From NCBI GenBank assembly GCA_945863885.1, contig CAMAZY010000009.1:1-64000 (forward strand): a DNA stretch of 64,000 bases, read 5' to 3'. Of the stretch, positions 34,453 to 42,739 are shown piece after piece (within the stretch, counting starts at the first letter, position 1; each line of letters opens with the position of its first letter). This stretch comes from an uncultured Clostridia bacterium (GTDB lineage: Bacteria; Bacillota; Clostridia; Oscillospirales; Acutalibacteraceae). The notes below the pieces were generated by a model. The model had not been told where the DNA came from. It was given only the letters and a program-made list of their open reading frames with translations, and did not search any database. Made by a program: the position numbers and the translations under genes.

Positions 34453-34812
34453 TTATTGGCCCCCTTTTTCGATGATTCGTTCAATCTCTTCGATTTCCTC
34501 CCGGGAAAGCTTCTGACGCTTGGCAAAGGCGGCGATAAAAGCCGGAAGCGAGCCTTCGAACTTCTTTTCGACAAGCTCGTCGATTTCGGCTCTCTGCGCT
34601 TCGTCCTTGGAGACGAGCGAGGTGACGACTGCGTTTTCGTTTTTCACGACGCCCCGGTCGGAAAGCCGCTTGATGACGGTGTAGGTCGTCGTTTTTGACC
34701 AGCCGAGTTTTTCTTTGCAAAGCTCGGAAAGAGCCCGGCTTGAAATCGGCTCGTTTTCCCAAAGAATCAGACAGAAACGGTATTCACTTTCAAAAATTTT
34801 CGGTGTTGGCAT
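34453..34812 (-). CDS. BlaI/MecI-family transcriptional repressor
   Basis: This 119-residue winged-helix repressor begins MPTPKIFESEYRFCLILWEN, with the recognition helix in KTTTYTVIKRLSDRGVVKN near residue 40 and a C-terminal dimer helix with a site for cleavage by the M56 protease. The ATG follows CGGAG by eight bases. It is the first gene of a two-gene operon, and its own promoter carries two palindromes that are probable operators. Confidence 0.93.
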   Translation of the reverse strand: MPTPKIFESEYRFCLILWENEPISSRALSELCKEKLGWSKTTTYTVIKRLSDRGVVKNENAVVTSLVSKDEAQRAEIDELVEKKFEGSLPAFIAAFAKRQKLSREEIEEIERIIEKGGQ

Positions 34813-34833
34813 GATAATCACTCCGTTACAGTT

Positions 34834-34886
34834 ATTCTAATGCATTAGTATGAACTTATTCTAACCTGTTAGAACGGATTTGTCAA
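34834..34886 (-). promoter_or_regulatory. promoter and twin operators of the BlaI/M56 operon
   Basis: Read leftward, TTGACA (34881-34886), 17 bases, TAGAAT (34858-34863). Two palindromes overlap it: TTCTAAC-CT-GTTAGAA (34859-34874), covering the -10 and spacer, and CTAATGCATTAG (34837-34848), covering the start point. Their centres are 24 bases apart, which would put two repressor dimers on similar DNA faces. Confidence 0.75.
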
Positions 34887-34949
34887 GGCTTTTTTTGCTT
34901 TTTCTTCGTCAAAAAGTAAAAAATCTGTCTGAATGTTACCCAAATCTTA

Positions 34950-34978
34950 TTGAATTTTGAAAATTGTTTTGCTATACT
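34950..34978 (+). promoter_or_regulatory. promoter of the phosphoesterase gene
   Basis: TTGAAT (34950-34955), 17 bases, TATACT (34973-34978), about 35 bases before AGGAGG. Confidence 0.6.
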
Positions 34979-35024
34979 AAAGCCAAACAGCAACCGAAAA
35001 CGGCTGAAAAAGGAGGATTTCTCT

Positions 35025-35924
35025 ATGTATTTTGCTAAAATCCAAAAGCTTATCGCCCTGATCCTTGCAACCTTTTTTTTGATCGGTGTACCGATTCCGA
35101 CCGATTCCTATGATGTCAAGGACAAGGACAGCTGTCTGATGAACTTTGCGGTTTTATCGGATGCTCACGTCGAAATGAACAACAACAACACCCGCAAGAG
35201 ATTTGTCAGCGCTCTTTACGACGTCAAAAACTGCGCCACCGAAAATGATGCGCTTGTTTTCCTCGGCGACAACACCATGAGCGGACAGGTTGTCGAAAAT
35301 CTGCTTTTTAACGGTCTGATTGATGTCATCAAGCCCGCTTCTTCCGTCTATACCGCCATGGGCAACCACGACACCGGCAACGGCGCCGGCGAAACGGTAT
35401 TCGAAAAGCGTGCGGCGTATTTCTGGGACTGCTTCAACAGCTTTAACGGCACAAACGTGGAAGCACCCTATTATTACAGTCAGGAATTTGAACATGCCGT
35501 CTTTGCGTTTATGGCTTCCGAAGCCGACAATTCCGATATGCCGACAATTTCGGCTAAACAGGTTGAATGGCTTGACGGTGTGCTGACAAAGGCGGACGAA
35601 AAGGGTGTTCCCGCTTTCGTATTCTGCCACCATCCGCTTGACTTCATCGACGAAAACGGCGCAGAGCTTCTCTACGTTCTGATGCAGCATCACGATGTCT
35701 TCTTCATCAACGGTCACACCCACACCAACGAGATTGAAACAAGGCAGTGGGGAGACGACACCTATAAGATCATTATTCCGAAGTGCACGGATTTACCGGC
35801 CGACGGAACACAGGACGACACCGGCGCAGGCTTACAGATTGAGGTTTACGAAAATGAAGTCGTCGTCAGAGCAAGACGCTTTGCCACTTCCGAGTGGCTC
35901 GGCGAATACCGCTTCCCGGTCTGA
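35025..35924 (+). CDS. secreted metallophosphoesterase
   Basis: This 299-residue exported calcineurin-like phosphoesterase has an N-terminal signal segment (about residues 9-24, IALILATFFLIGVPIPT). Metal-binding blocks are FAVLSDAHVEMN near residue 42, FLGDNTM near 80, TAMGNHDTGNG near 107, FVFCHHPLDF near 200 and NGHTHTNE near 231. The substrate is probably a cyclic nucleotide or phosphodiester outside the cell. AGGAGG lies eight bases before the ATG. Confidence 0.9.
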   Translation: MYFAKIQKLIALILATFFLIGVPIPTDSYDVKDKDSCLMNFAVLSDAHVEMNNNNTRKRFVSALYDVKNCATENDALVFLGDNTMSGQVVENLLFNGLIDVIKPASSVYTAMGNHDTGNGAGETVFEKRAAYFWDCFNSFNGTNVEAPYYYSQEFEHAVFAFMASEADNSDMPTISAKQVEWLDGVLTKADEKGVPAFVFCHHPLDFIDENGAELLYVLMQHHDVFFINGHTHTNEIETRQWGDDTYKIIIPKCTDLPADGTQDDTGAGLQIEVYENEVVVRARRFATSEWLGEYRFPV

Positions 35925-35935
35925 CGAAAAATGAA

Positions 35936-36160
35936 GCACACCTTCGGTGCATGAAGCGGCGCAGAGCGCCATGAAGCGTGCCCGGTGAGATATCAGACAT
36001 CAGAAGTCAGAGGTCAGAAATCGGGCCGGTTTATGACGGCAAAATGAAGCGTGGGGACATTGCGGTCGCGGCGCACCGATTCATGAAGCAATAATTTTTA
36101 CCCGCAGAGGAAGCGTTCCCCTGCGGGTAGTTTGTTGATGATAAGTGACGGAAAGTGTTA
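35936..36160. repeat. short hairpin modules and degenerate composite-repeat tail
   Basis: The stretch holds small hairpins (GCACACCTTCGGTGC, GGCGCAGAGCGCC), each preceded by ATGAAGC, short CAGACATCAGAAGTCAG direct repeats, and ACCCGCAGAGGAAG/CCTGCGGGTA, which resembles the tail of the composite repeat read leftward. No gene is seen. Confidence 0.45.
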
Positions 36161-36161
36161 G

Positions 36162-36279
36162 ACCCCTCTGTCGCCCTGCGACATCTCCCCTTTCAGGGGA
36201 GAATCATTATACAACTAACTTGATGAAAAATTTTTCTCCCCTGAAAGGGGAGATGTCAGCTTTGCTGACAGAAGGGTTC
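36162..36279. repeat. two-armed palindromic repeat (CTCCCCTTTCAGGGGAG type)
   Basis: The left arm reads ACCCCTCTGTCGCCCTGCG then ACATCTCCCCTTTCAGGGGAGA. The right arm is its near-complement, TCTCCCCTGAAAGGGGAGA then TGTCAGC...CTGACAGAAGGGT. The spacer is about 38 bases and contains AACTTGATGAAAAA. A second complete copy lies at 56776-56894 and single arms at 54780-54836 and 55340-55402. Confidence 0.7.
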
Positions 36280-36280
36280 C

Positions 36281-36526
36281 AAGGCGGCCGGGTGCGGCGC
36301 AGCCGCACATCAGCCGTTGCCGTTGGCAACGGCTGATACAAAACCGTAGGTTTTGCCGGCCGCCGTCCGGCCGTAGGCAGAGGCCTGCCCGAAGCCACCC
36401 GACTTTCCGACACTTATGATCTACAAGCTTCCCGACACAAAAAAGCCGTTTCTGCGGCCGACGGCTTCCCTTTAGCACCGTGTCCCCCGCGACCACAATT
36501 TTTCATTTTTCATTCTTCATTTTTCA
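36281..36526 (+). repeat. composite structured repeat, copy 3
   Basis: The core at 36283-36364 has the GGCGGCCG / CGGCCGCC outer stem and the hairpins GTGCGGC-gca-GCCGCAC, ATCAGCCGTTGCC-gtt-GGCAACGGCTGAT and ACAAAACC-gta-GGTTTTG. The tail has ACACTTATGATCTACAAGCT, GCCGTTTCTGCGGCC, CCCGCGACCACAA and a TTTTTCATT tract, which ends by the terminator of the ACP operon. Confidence 0.8.
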
Positions 36527-36533
36527 TTAAAAA

Positions 36534-36565
36534 AAGCCGCTCCTGTCGGAACAGCCTTTTGTTGT
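36534..36565 (-). terminator. terminator of the ligase-condensation-ACP operon
   Basis: Read leftward, AAAAG plus CTGTTCC pairs with GGAGCGG plus CTTTT (wobble pairs and one bulge) and is followed by TTTTTT. It lies just after the ACP stop. Confidence 0.6.
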
Positions 36566-36573
36566 TGCCTTTT

Positions 36574-36789
36574 TTATTTCCGGCTTTCGATATACTCTGC
36601 CATTTCGCCGACAGTCTTGTACTTGACAAAGTCGGCAGGTTCAAGCTTGACGCCGAGCTCGGTTTTGATTTCGTCAATCATGCAGACCGTGTCAAAGGAG
36701 CTGAGGCCTAAGTCCTTTTTAAAGCTCGTCTTTGCGGTGATTTCGTCCGCTTCAACGTAATTTTCGATAATTGCAATAAGTTCCTGCAT
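36574..36789 (-). CDS. acyl/peptidyl carrier protein
   Basis: This 71-residue carrier begins MQELIAIIENYVEADEITAK and has the phosphopantetheine serine in LGLSSFDTVCMIDE near residue 31 (the family GxDSL is here GLSSF). Total length and helical pattern fit ACP/PCP domains. It is the last gene of a four-gene leftward operon with two acyl ligases and a condensation enzyme; its start overlaps the preceding stop by one base. It most likely carries the acyl group between ligase and condensation enzyme. Confidence 0.9.
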   Translation of the reverse strand: MQELIAIIENYVEADEITAKTSFKKDLGLSSFDTVCMIDEIKTELGVKLEPADFVKYKTVGEMAEYIESRK

Positions 36790-38234
36790 TATTTTCCGTT
36801 CCTTTCTTCGTCTGTAATGGCCGCCTTGTCAAGAATATCGCCGACTTTCATTTCGGGGTTCTCTGTTCCGAGTAACAGTGCGTCACGCAGAACACGGAAG
36901 AATACCGTAAGGTCGTACGTCGGGTCGGGCGTCTTCCGGTATTCAAAGACAAACTCGAGTCCGCCGTCCTCGGCTCTGTGGCGTGCGGTGATGTAAAGCG
37001 GAATCATCGAAGCGCCGTTGTTGTACCATACGCCCTTTGCCGTTCTTGCGGTTTCTTCGTCAAGATTCGGGATAATCATCAGCGGCTGATAGGAGAAGCC
37101 GACGCTGTCATAGGTCGAATCGGGAAGCGCCGTTTTCGGCATCGACTGATGACGAAGGGCAAGCATTTCCCAGAAGCCTAAGCTGCAATGAGAATAGATC
37201 TCGTTTTGTACTTCCTCGATTTCTTCGATTGCCGCCTTGAACGACGTTTCGGGAGAAACAATGCTTCTCATCGGGAAGAAGTTGATGCGGATACCGCCGG
37301 ATTTCTTTTCATTGAGGTTGCCGCGGCGGTTGACGATCATCTTGAACGATACGTCCTGCTCATTGTCGTTGAAAACGGAAAGAGCGGTACGAAGAGCCAT
37401 CGAAAGCGTAGCGCAGACGGAAAGCCCGTTCTTTTCGCACATATCGAAAATCTTCTGCGTCTCTTCAGCCGTCAGGTCGAAAATTTCAAGTCCCGCTTCG
37501 GGGGAGCCGGAGTGAATATCGCAGTAACGGCGGTCGGGATAGGTTTCTCTTTGCTTTTTCAGACGGTTATCCAAAAGATAGTCGGTGAAAATCGGCTCCG
37601 TCGTCGTCGCAAGAGAATCGTACCAGTATTTTTTATCCGCTTCGTACTGCTCGGACTTCATGTAGGCAAGCTCTTTCATAAGTGCCGGAACATACGGACG
37701 CATCGGCTTCGGATATGCCGTGCCCTTTACATAATGAAGATAGATTTCCATGATGTCCTTGAGGAAAATCTTCGTCGAATATGCGTCCATCGCAAGATGC
37801 TGAAGCTTGAACAGCAGTCCGTTGTAGCCGTCGGCGAGCTTGACAAGCCAGATTTTGTGAAGCTCACAATAGAACATCGGCACGGGACCGTGCGTGATTT
37901 CCTTAAGTTTTTCGTGCGCTTCTTTAAGGGAGACGCCGCTCATATCGAGCGTTTCGATTTCCATTTCGGTCTCCGGGGTGATGTACTGAAGCACCTTGTA
38001 GGTTTCGTCCGGCGCAAAACGCATTCTCATTGTGTCGCAGCGGCCGATCGCTTCATAAACGGACTTTTTCATGATGTCAAAGTCCATTTCGCCTTTCCAG
38101 TAATAGCCGGAGCCGATGTTGTTGACAAGGGCGTCCTGACCGTACTGTATCGAGCAGGCAAACATAAACTGCTGCGGAATGGAGATCGGGTAAGCGGTTA
38201 CGGTTTCACCGTTCGGTAACGTTTTCTGAATCAT
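36789..38234 (-). CDS. free-standing NRPS-type condensation enzyme
   Basis: This 481-residue enzyme has the two-lobed condensation-domain fold. The active-site motif is seen as LQHLAMDAYSTK near residue 140: the usual HHxxxD appears as QHLAMD, keeping the second His and the Asp. Later blocks are MIVNRRGNLNEKKSGGIR near 300 and FSYQPLM near 385. Such enzymes join a carrier-bound acyl group to an amine or alcohol. It overlaps the second ligase gene by four bases and the carrier gene by one, so all are co-translated. The acceptor cannot be read from the sequence. Confidence 0.85.
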   Translation of the reverse strand: MIQKTLPNGETVTAYPISIPQQFMFACSIQYGQDALVNNIGSGYYWKGEMDFDIMKKSVYEAIGRCDTMRMRFAPDETYKVLQYITPETEMEIETLDMSGVSLKEAHEKLKEITHGPVPMFYCELHKIWLVKLADGYNGLLFKLQHLAMDAYSTKIFLKDIMEIYLHYVKGTAYPKPMRPYVPALMKELAYMKSEQYEADKKYWYDSLATTTEPIFTDYLLDNRLKKQRETYPDRRYCDIHSGSPEAGLEIFDLTAEETQKIFDMCEKNGLSVCATLSMALRTALSVFNDNEQDVSFKMIVNRRGNLNEKKSGGIRINFFPMRSIVSPETSFKAAIEEIEEVQNEIYSHCSLGFWEMLALRHQSMPKTALPDSTYDSVGFSYQPLMIIPNLDEETARTAKGVWYNNGASMIPLYITARHRAEDGGLEFVFEYRKTPDPTYDLTVFFRVLRDALLLGTENPEMKVGDILDKAAITDEERNGK

Positions 38235-39784
38235 TTCTTTCCCTCGTTTCTGAAATAAAATTCTGTTCTCTTGATTTTTCCCGATGATGTTCTTGCAAAA
38301 GGCTTCGGACTGATCCGGAACGTGCTGATCTGCTCATCGGAGGGGGATTCAACGTTGACACGGTCAACGATTTTTTCGATTTCACCCTCGATGTCCTCGA
38401 TTTCGTGCGCCTTTGCAAATTCATGGTCGGGATAGATTTCGGCGATGATATTGTCGTTTTCGGCGTAGACAACGATTTCCTTGATAACGCCGTCGTCCAC
38501 GAAGCGGTTTTCGATTCGTTCGGGCGGAATGTTTTCGCCGTTGGAAAGCACCATCAGGTTTTTCTTCCGTCCGACAAGATAGATGTGGTCGTCCTCAAGA
38601 TAGCCGAGGTCGCCCGTATGAAGCCAGCCGTCCTCGGTAAAGGCTTCCTTGGTCGCTTCGGGCTTTTTATAATAGCCGAGCATAACGGACGGACCTTTGA
38701 CCTGAATTTCACCGTCAACCGTCCGCACCTCGTCAACGCCCAAAAGCTTACCGTTCGAATACTTGCAGACGTCGGAGAAGTCCGAGGTCGAAACACGGGG
38801 ACTGCATTCGCTCATGCCGTAGCCCTGACGGGCGGTGATGCCGTACTTTTCGAATTCGTCAATCAGCGCACCGCTTAAAAAGGCGCTTCCGGCAATCATT
38901 CTCCGGAATTTCTTGCCGACAATCAGCTCTGCGGCCTCTCGCTTGGAAAGCTCAGGGTGATTTCTTTCGGCAATCTTTATCTTGGTAAGAATCGATTTGC
39001 AGATAGCCGGAACGATTCGCATAATCGTCGGCTGATACGCCAAGAAATTCTTATACATATTCGGGAGTGCACCGTTGAGACACAGCGTTCCGCCGTCATA
39101 AAGCGTTTTTAAAACGTCGCACGCATAGCAGAAAACGTGATGCATCGGGAGGATCGAGAAGCTGACATCATCGTCGTCCATGTTGTATGCTTTGTATGAG
39201 CTGTTGGCGGCAAGGTTGTGGTTCGAGAGCATAACGCCCTTGCGGACGCCCGTTGTGCCCGAAGTATAGATGATCAGCGCCATTTTGTCGGGATCAATCT
39301 CTACATCGGAAAGCGAAGCATATTCGGAAGCGGAGTTGTACTTTTCAAATACCTCATCGAACCATTTCCAATTACCGAGAGAAACAACCTGTTTAAGACC
39401 CTTGTACTGTTTTTTGATTTCTTCGGCTCTTTCGGAAAAGTCGTCCTCGCAAAACAGCATTTCGATATCGGCGTCGTCGAACAGCTCGCAGGCCTCCTTG
39501 ACGGTGATGTCCGGCGCAAAGGGAACAACGACGTTTCCGCTGAAAATCATGCCGGTCAGGCATGCGATGTATTCGTAGCTGGTTTTGCCGATAAAGGCGA
39601 TGTGCATTCTTCTCGGGTCAACCGAACGGATATAGCGGCAAACGGCAAGGCAGTCCTCGTAAAACCCGGTGTACGATTTTTCAAAATACTGCTCACCGCG
39701 AAAAAAACGGCAAAACGGCTTGTTGTTGAATTTTCCAGCAGCGTAGGAAGCAAGCTGCCTTACTGTCAGAATCTCTTCACTCAT
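38231..39784 (-). CDS. AMP-dependent acyl ligase (second of the operon)
   Basis: This 517-residue adenylate-forming enzyme activates a carboxylic acid and probably loads it on the carrier protein. The P-loop is IIYTSGTTGVRKGVMLSN near residue 180, A5 is RQGYGMSECSP near 320, A7 is LHTGDLGYLEDD near 395, A8 is LVGRKKNLMVLSNGENI near 412 and the catalytic Lys is in ARTSSGKIKR near the end. Its style is that of fatty acyl ligases rather than amino-acid adenylation domains. The start overlaps the upstream ligase by four bases (ATGA). Confidence 0.88.
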   Translation of the reverse strand: MSEEILTVRQLASYAAGKFNNKPFCRFFRGEQYFEKSYTGFYEDCLAVCRYIRSVDPRRMHIAFIGKTSYEYIACLTGMIFSGNVVVPFAPDITVKEACELFDDADIEMLFCEDDFSERAEEIKKQYKGLKQVVSLGNWKWFDEVFEKYNSASEYASLSDVEIDPDKMALIIYTSGTTGVRKGVMLSNHNLAANSSYKAYNMDDDDVSFSILPMHHVFCYACDVLKTLYDGGTLCLNGALPNMYKNFLAYQPTIMRIVPAICKSILTKIKIAERNHPELSKREAAELIVGKKFRRMIAGSAFLSGALIDEFEKYGITARQGYGMSECSPRVSTSDFSDVCKYSNGKLLGVDEVRTVDGEIQVKGPSVMLGYYKKPEATKEAFTEDGWLHTGDLGYLEDDHIYLVGRKKNLMVLSNGENIPPERIENRFVDDGVIKEIVVYAENDNIIAEIYPDHEFAKAHEIEDIEGEIEKIVDRVNVESPSDEQISTFRISPKPFARTSSGKIKRTEFYFRNEGKK

Positions 39785-41442
39785 GCCTTTACCTCGTCCT
39801 TATACTCTCTCTTGATTTTCAACGTTGTCGTCTTCGGGAATTCGGTGTCTCTTGTCTTAATGCTGTGAATCCGTTTGTAGACCGGGAAGGTCTTGTTGAC
39901 CTCGGCAACGTCCTTTTTAATCTGTTCCTTTGCGTTTTCGCAAAGCGTTTCGTCAAGGAAGAATTCGGCGGTCAGCAGGTCGTTTTCGCCGTAGACCAGA
40001 ACCTCCTTGACATATTCAATCTTGCCGAGCTGATCCTCAAGCTCTTCAGGGGAGACGTTTTTGCCGTTGGAAAGAACAATCAGGTTCTTCTTTCTTCCGA
40101 CAAAGAAGAGGTAGCCGTCCTCGTCCATGTAGCCGAAGTCGCCCGTCTTGAACCAGTCGCCGTCAAAGACGGAAGCGGTCGCTTCGGGATCCTCGTAGTA
40201 GCCCATCATGACGTTTTCGCCGCGGACATAGATTTCGCCGACGCCGTCCTCGTCCGGGTCGTTGATTTTCACTTCACAGCAGCTCATCGGTCTGCCGCAG
40301 GAGCCGAACTTGTGGTTGAGCTGAGTGTTGAAGGTAACACCCGGGGAGCATTCGGTCGTTCCGTAAGCGCCGAGAATATCAACGCCGAGATCGGTCAGAC
40401 CCTTTTCATATTTCGGGTCGAGGTAGGCACCGCCGCATACGATGTATTCCAGTTCGCCGCCCATACCGGCGATAACCTCCTTGAACAGCTTGCGTCTGAC
40501 ATCAATGCCGTGCTTGTAAAGGAAGTTGCTGATTTTAAGACCTTTCTTGAGCTTATCGGCTCTTCCGCTCTTTTCGGCGGTACGCCATACCGTCTTATAA
40601 ATGGTTTCAACAAGAAGCGGAACACCTGCCATATTCTGCGGATGATACTTTTTCATATCGGTCGGGATATCCTTGAGACTGCGGCAGATGTAGCCCCAGC
40701 AGTGAATGGTTTCGGTATGGAAAACATTGATAAGAAGAAGTGCGCTTGCCCAGGCAAAAAGGTGATTCATCGGCAAAAATCCGATGGCGTGCGTGCCCTG
40801 AATTTCTTTTGCGGAAGCGATGGCGGACGCCATGATGTTCTTGTGGCTTAACATAACGCCCTTGCTTCTGCCCGTTGTACCGGAGGTGAATACGATCGTT
40901 GCAAGATCCTCGGGCTTCGGGGCGTGTTCAAGATAGCACGGGTTGCCGCTGTCGATATCGGCGTGACCCTCCTTGATAATCTCGTCAAAATCGCTGATTT
41001 TTATGTAATGGGTAATCACAACGCCGTCCGCCTTTTTCATCTTTTCAACGGTTTCGGCAAAATCGTCCGAATAGTAAACAGCGTCGCATTTGCTTCGTCT
41101 CATGATGTCAATTAAATCATCGTCGGTGAGCTTCGGGTCAAGAGGAATCGTGACATACCGGCCCGACATCAGCGAATAGAAGCAGGCGATCCAGTAATAG
41201 CTGTTTTCGCTTAAGATCGCAACCTTTTTCCCGTCAAGACCGTTTTTGTAAAGATACTGACCTAAGCCCACGGTGTCGTACCAGACCTCGTTAAAGGTTT
41301 TGGTTCTTTCCTTGGTACGGGTTTCCAGGTAAACATACTGCTTGTTGTCGCCGCCGTGCTCATGACCGTATTCGATCAGTTCACGGACGGTTTTCAGGTC
41401 GGGCACTTCTTTGAATATGTACTTCGATTTCTTGTCAGCCAT
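39781..41442 (-). CDS. AMP-dependent acyl ligase (first of the operon)
   Basis: This 553-residue adenylate-forming enzyme has the P-loop VFTSGTTGRSKGVMLSHKN near residue 190, A5 GAYGTTECSPG near 360, A7 FKTGDFGYMDED near 430, A8 FVGRKKNLIVLSNGKNV and an end (FPKTTTLKIKREY) with a lysine where A10 is expected. It resembles long-chain acyl-CoA or acyl-ACP synthetases. Two ligases of the same general kind in one operon suggest that both the acyl donor and another acid (perhaps the acceptor) are activated. The ATG at 41442 follows AAGGAG by seven bases. Promoter at 41544-41572. Confidence 0.88.
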   Translation of the reverse strand: MADKKSKYIFKEVPDLKTVRELIEYGHEHGGDNKQYVYLETRTKERTKTFNEVWYDTVGLGQYLYKNGLDGKKVAILSENSYYWIACFYSLMSGRYVTIPLDPKLTDDDLIDIMRRSKCDAVYYSDDFAETVEKMKKADGVVITHYIKISDFDEIIKEGHADIDSGNPCYLEHAPKPEDLATIVFTSGTTGRSKGVMLSHKNIMASAIASAKEIQGTHAIGFLPMNHLFAWASALLLINVFHTETIHCWGYICRSLKDIPTDMKKYHPQNMAGVPLLVETIYKTVWRTAEKSGRADKLKKGLKISNFLYKHGIDVRRKLFKEVIAGMGGELEYIVCGGAYLDPKYEKGLTDLGVDILGAYGTTECSPGVTFNTQLNHKFGSCGRPMSCCEVKINDPDEDGVGEIYVRGENVMMGYYEDPEATASVFDGDWFKTGDFGYMDEDGYLFFVGRKKNLIVLSNGKNVSPEELEDQLGKIEYVKEVLVYGENDLLTAEFFLDETLCENAKEQIKKDVAEVNKTFPVYKRIHSIKTRDTEFPKTTTLKIKREYKDEVKA

Positions 41443-41543
41443 AACAGAGCTCCTTTTCATTCAATCAAAATTCCGCCGGACAAAGTTCGAAACGAAGCGC
41501 AAACTCCATCTTGCTTCTTCGTTCCGGCTCGGCTTTTTCTATT

Positions 41544-41572
41544 ATTATACTAACTTTTTCGTCCGCCGTCAA
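41544..41572 (-). promoter_or_regulatory. promoter of the ligase operon
   Basis: Read leftward, TTGACG (41567-41572), 17 bases, TATAAT (41544-41549), about 100 bases before the first ligase start. Confidence 0.7.
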
Positions 41573-41713
41573 CCGCTTTCCGACAGAAAATTAACAAATT
41601 GTAACCCGTTCATAATATATTCATAAAAAACGAACGTTTCCGCATACAAAATCTAAAATAGTGTTAGTCTCAGTCAAAATACTGTTACACTTCAAGGACA
41701 ATTGTACTAAATC

Positions 41714-41740
41714 AATTCATAAAAAATTAACAAATGAATT
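41714..41740. promoter_or_regulatory. candidate LysR binding site
   Basis: AATTCAT (41714-41720) and ATGAATT (41734-41740) form an inverted repeat with a 13-base spacer between the two divergent promoters. LysR-family proteins usually bind such sites near the divergent start they control. Assignment by position only. Confidence 0.4.
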
Positions 41741-41788
41741 CGTCAATGCCTGTTCTTTATATACAATTTTGTTTCTTTTGTATACGAA

Positions 41789-41817
41789 TTGACAATCCGG
41801 GTCGGAAAGACTATACT
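41789..41817 (+). promoter_or_regulatory. promoter of the lysR-type gene
   Basis: TTGACA (41789-41794), 17 bases, TATACT (41812-41817). This puts the transcript start about 30 bases before the proposed ACG start codon. Confidence 0.75.
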
Positions 41818-41854
41818 GTAAGCACAATCCGCAGAGAAGAAAGGGGCGATTCCC

Positions 41855-42739
41855 ACGGATACAAAGAAGCTTGAAGTGCTGATAAACGCCGTGGATCTCG
41901 GAAGCATCACCAAAACGGCTAAAGTGATGGGCTTTACCCAATCGGGTATCACAAAAATGATAAGCTCACTGGAAAAGGAATTCGGCTTTCCGCTTTTGAA
42001 AAGAAGCCGGAACGGAGTTGTGCCCTCGGCCGAGGGGGAACGGATCCTTCCGACAATTCGGGCGATGCTCGTGCACGCCGATAAGCTTGAAAAAGAGATC
42101 TCACTCATCAGACAGAAAAAGAACAGCTCCATCCGGGTCTGTGCGTATACGAGTATGCTGATGCACTGGCTTCCGTTTATCGTGAAAAAGTTCCATGAAA
42201 AGCTTCCCGATGTTGCAATCGAGATGAGCTCGTGTACGCTTGAGGGCGCCTATGAAAAGGTGGAAAGCGGAGAAGTCGATTTAGCCTTTGCGAGCCGGCA
42301 GGACTATCAGGGCTTTGAATTTATCCATCTGCGGGACGATCCGCTTCTTGCGATTTTGCCGGACAGTCCGGAATTTGCCGGCCTTACGGCGTTTCCGATA
42401 AAAAATTACGACAACCGGGATTTCATCATGCCGTATTACGGCTTTGATAAAGATATTGTCCGCTTCTTTGAACGCGAAAATGTCAGACCGAACATCGAGC
42501 CGGCCTATGTCGACGACCCGACGGTTGTTTTTATGGTTGAACACGGGATGGGTATCAGTATGCTGTCCGAGCTTGTTATGCACGGAAACCGGAACGACGT
42601 CATCAGTCTTCCGCTTGTTCCGGCGGCACACCGGGAGCTTGTTATCTGTCTCAAGTCGTTCAAAAATGCTCCTCCGGCCGTGAAGGTCTTTGTGTCTTCG
42701 GCGGTGGAAGCAATCGGAGAAATATATGCCGATTCATGA
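41855..42739 (+). CDS. LysR-family transcriptional regulator, probable ACG start
   Basis: This regulator would have 294 residues. The N-terminal helix-turn-helix includes LINAVDLGSITKTAKVMGFT and QSGITKMISSLEKEFG, and the effector domain follows. A usual LysR start has about seven residues before LEVLINAVD, but no ATG, GTG or TTG lies there. The ACG at 41855 gives (M)DTKKLEVLINAVD and is eight bases after AAGGGG, so it is the best start; a GTG at 41876 would cut helix 1. It is divergent from the ligase operon and upstream of livJ, either of which it may control. Confidence 0.85.
   Translation, partial: TDTKKLEVLINAVDLGSITKTAKVMGFTQSGITKMISSLEKEFGFPLLKRSRNGVVPSAEGERILPTIRAMLVHADKLEKEISLIRQKKNSSIRVCAYTSMLMHWLPFIVKKFHEKLPDVAIEMSSCTLEGAYEKVESGEVDLAFASRQDYQGFEFIHLRDDPLLAILPDSPEFAGLTAFPIKNYDNRDFIMPYYGFDKDIVRFFERENVRPNIEPAYVDDPTVVFMVEHGMGISMLSELVMHGNRNDVISLPLVPAAHRELVICLKSFKNAPPAVKVFVSSAVEAIGEIYADS

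Noticed and set aside
31621-34812. beta-lactam resistance operon
   Set aside because: The repressor and M56 protease are present, but no beta-lactamase or mecA-type gene adjoins and the sensor lacks a penicillin-binding domain.
36145-36336. short frames inside the repeat regions
   Set aside because: Similar peptides recur wherever the repeats occur and follow the repeat sequence, not a gene; no start signals fit.
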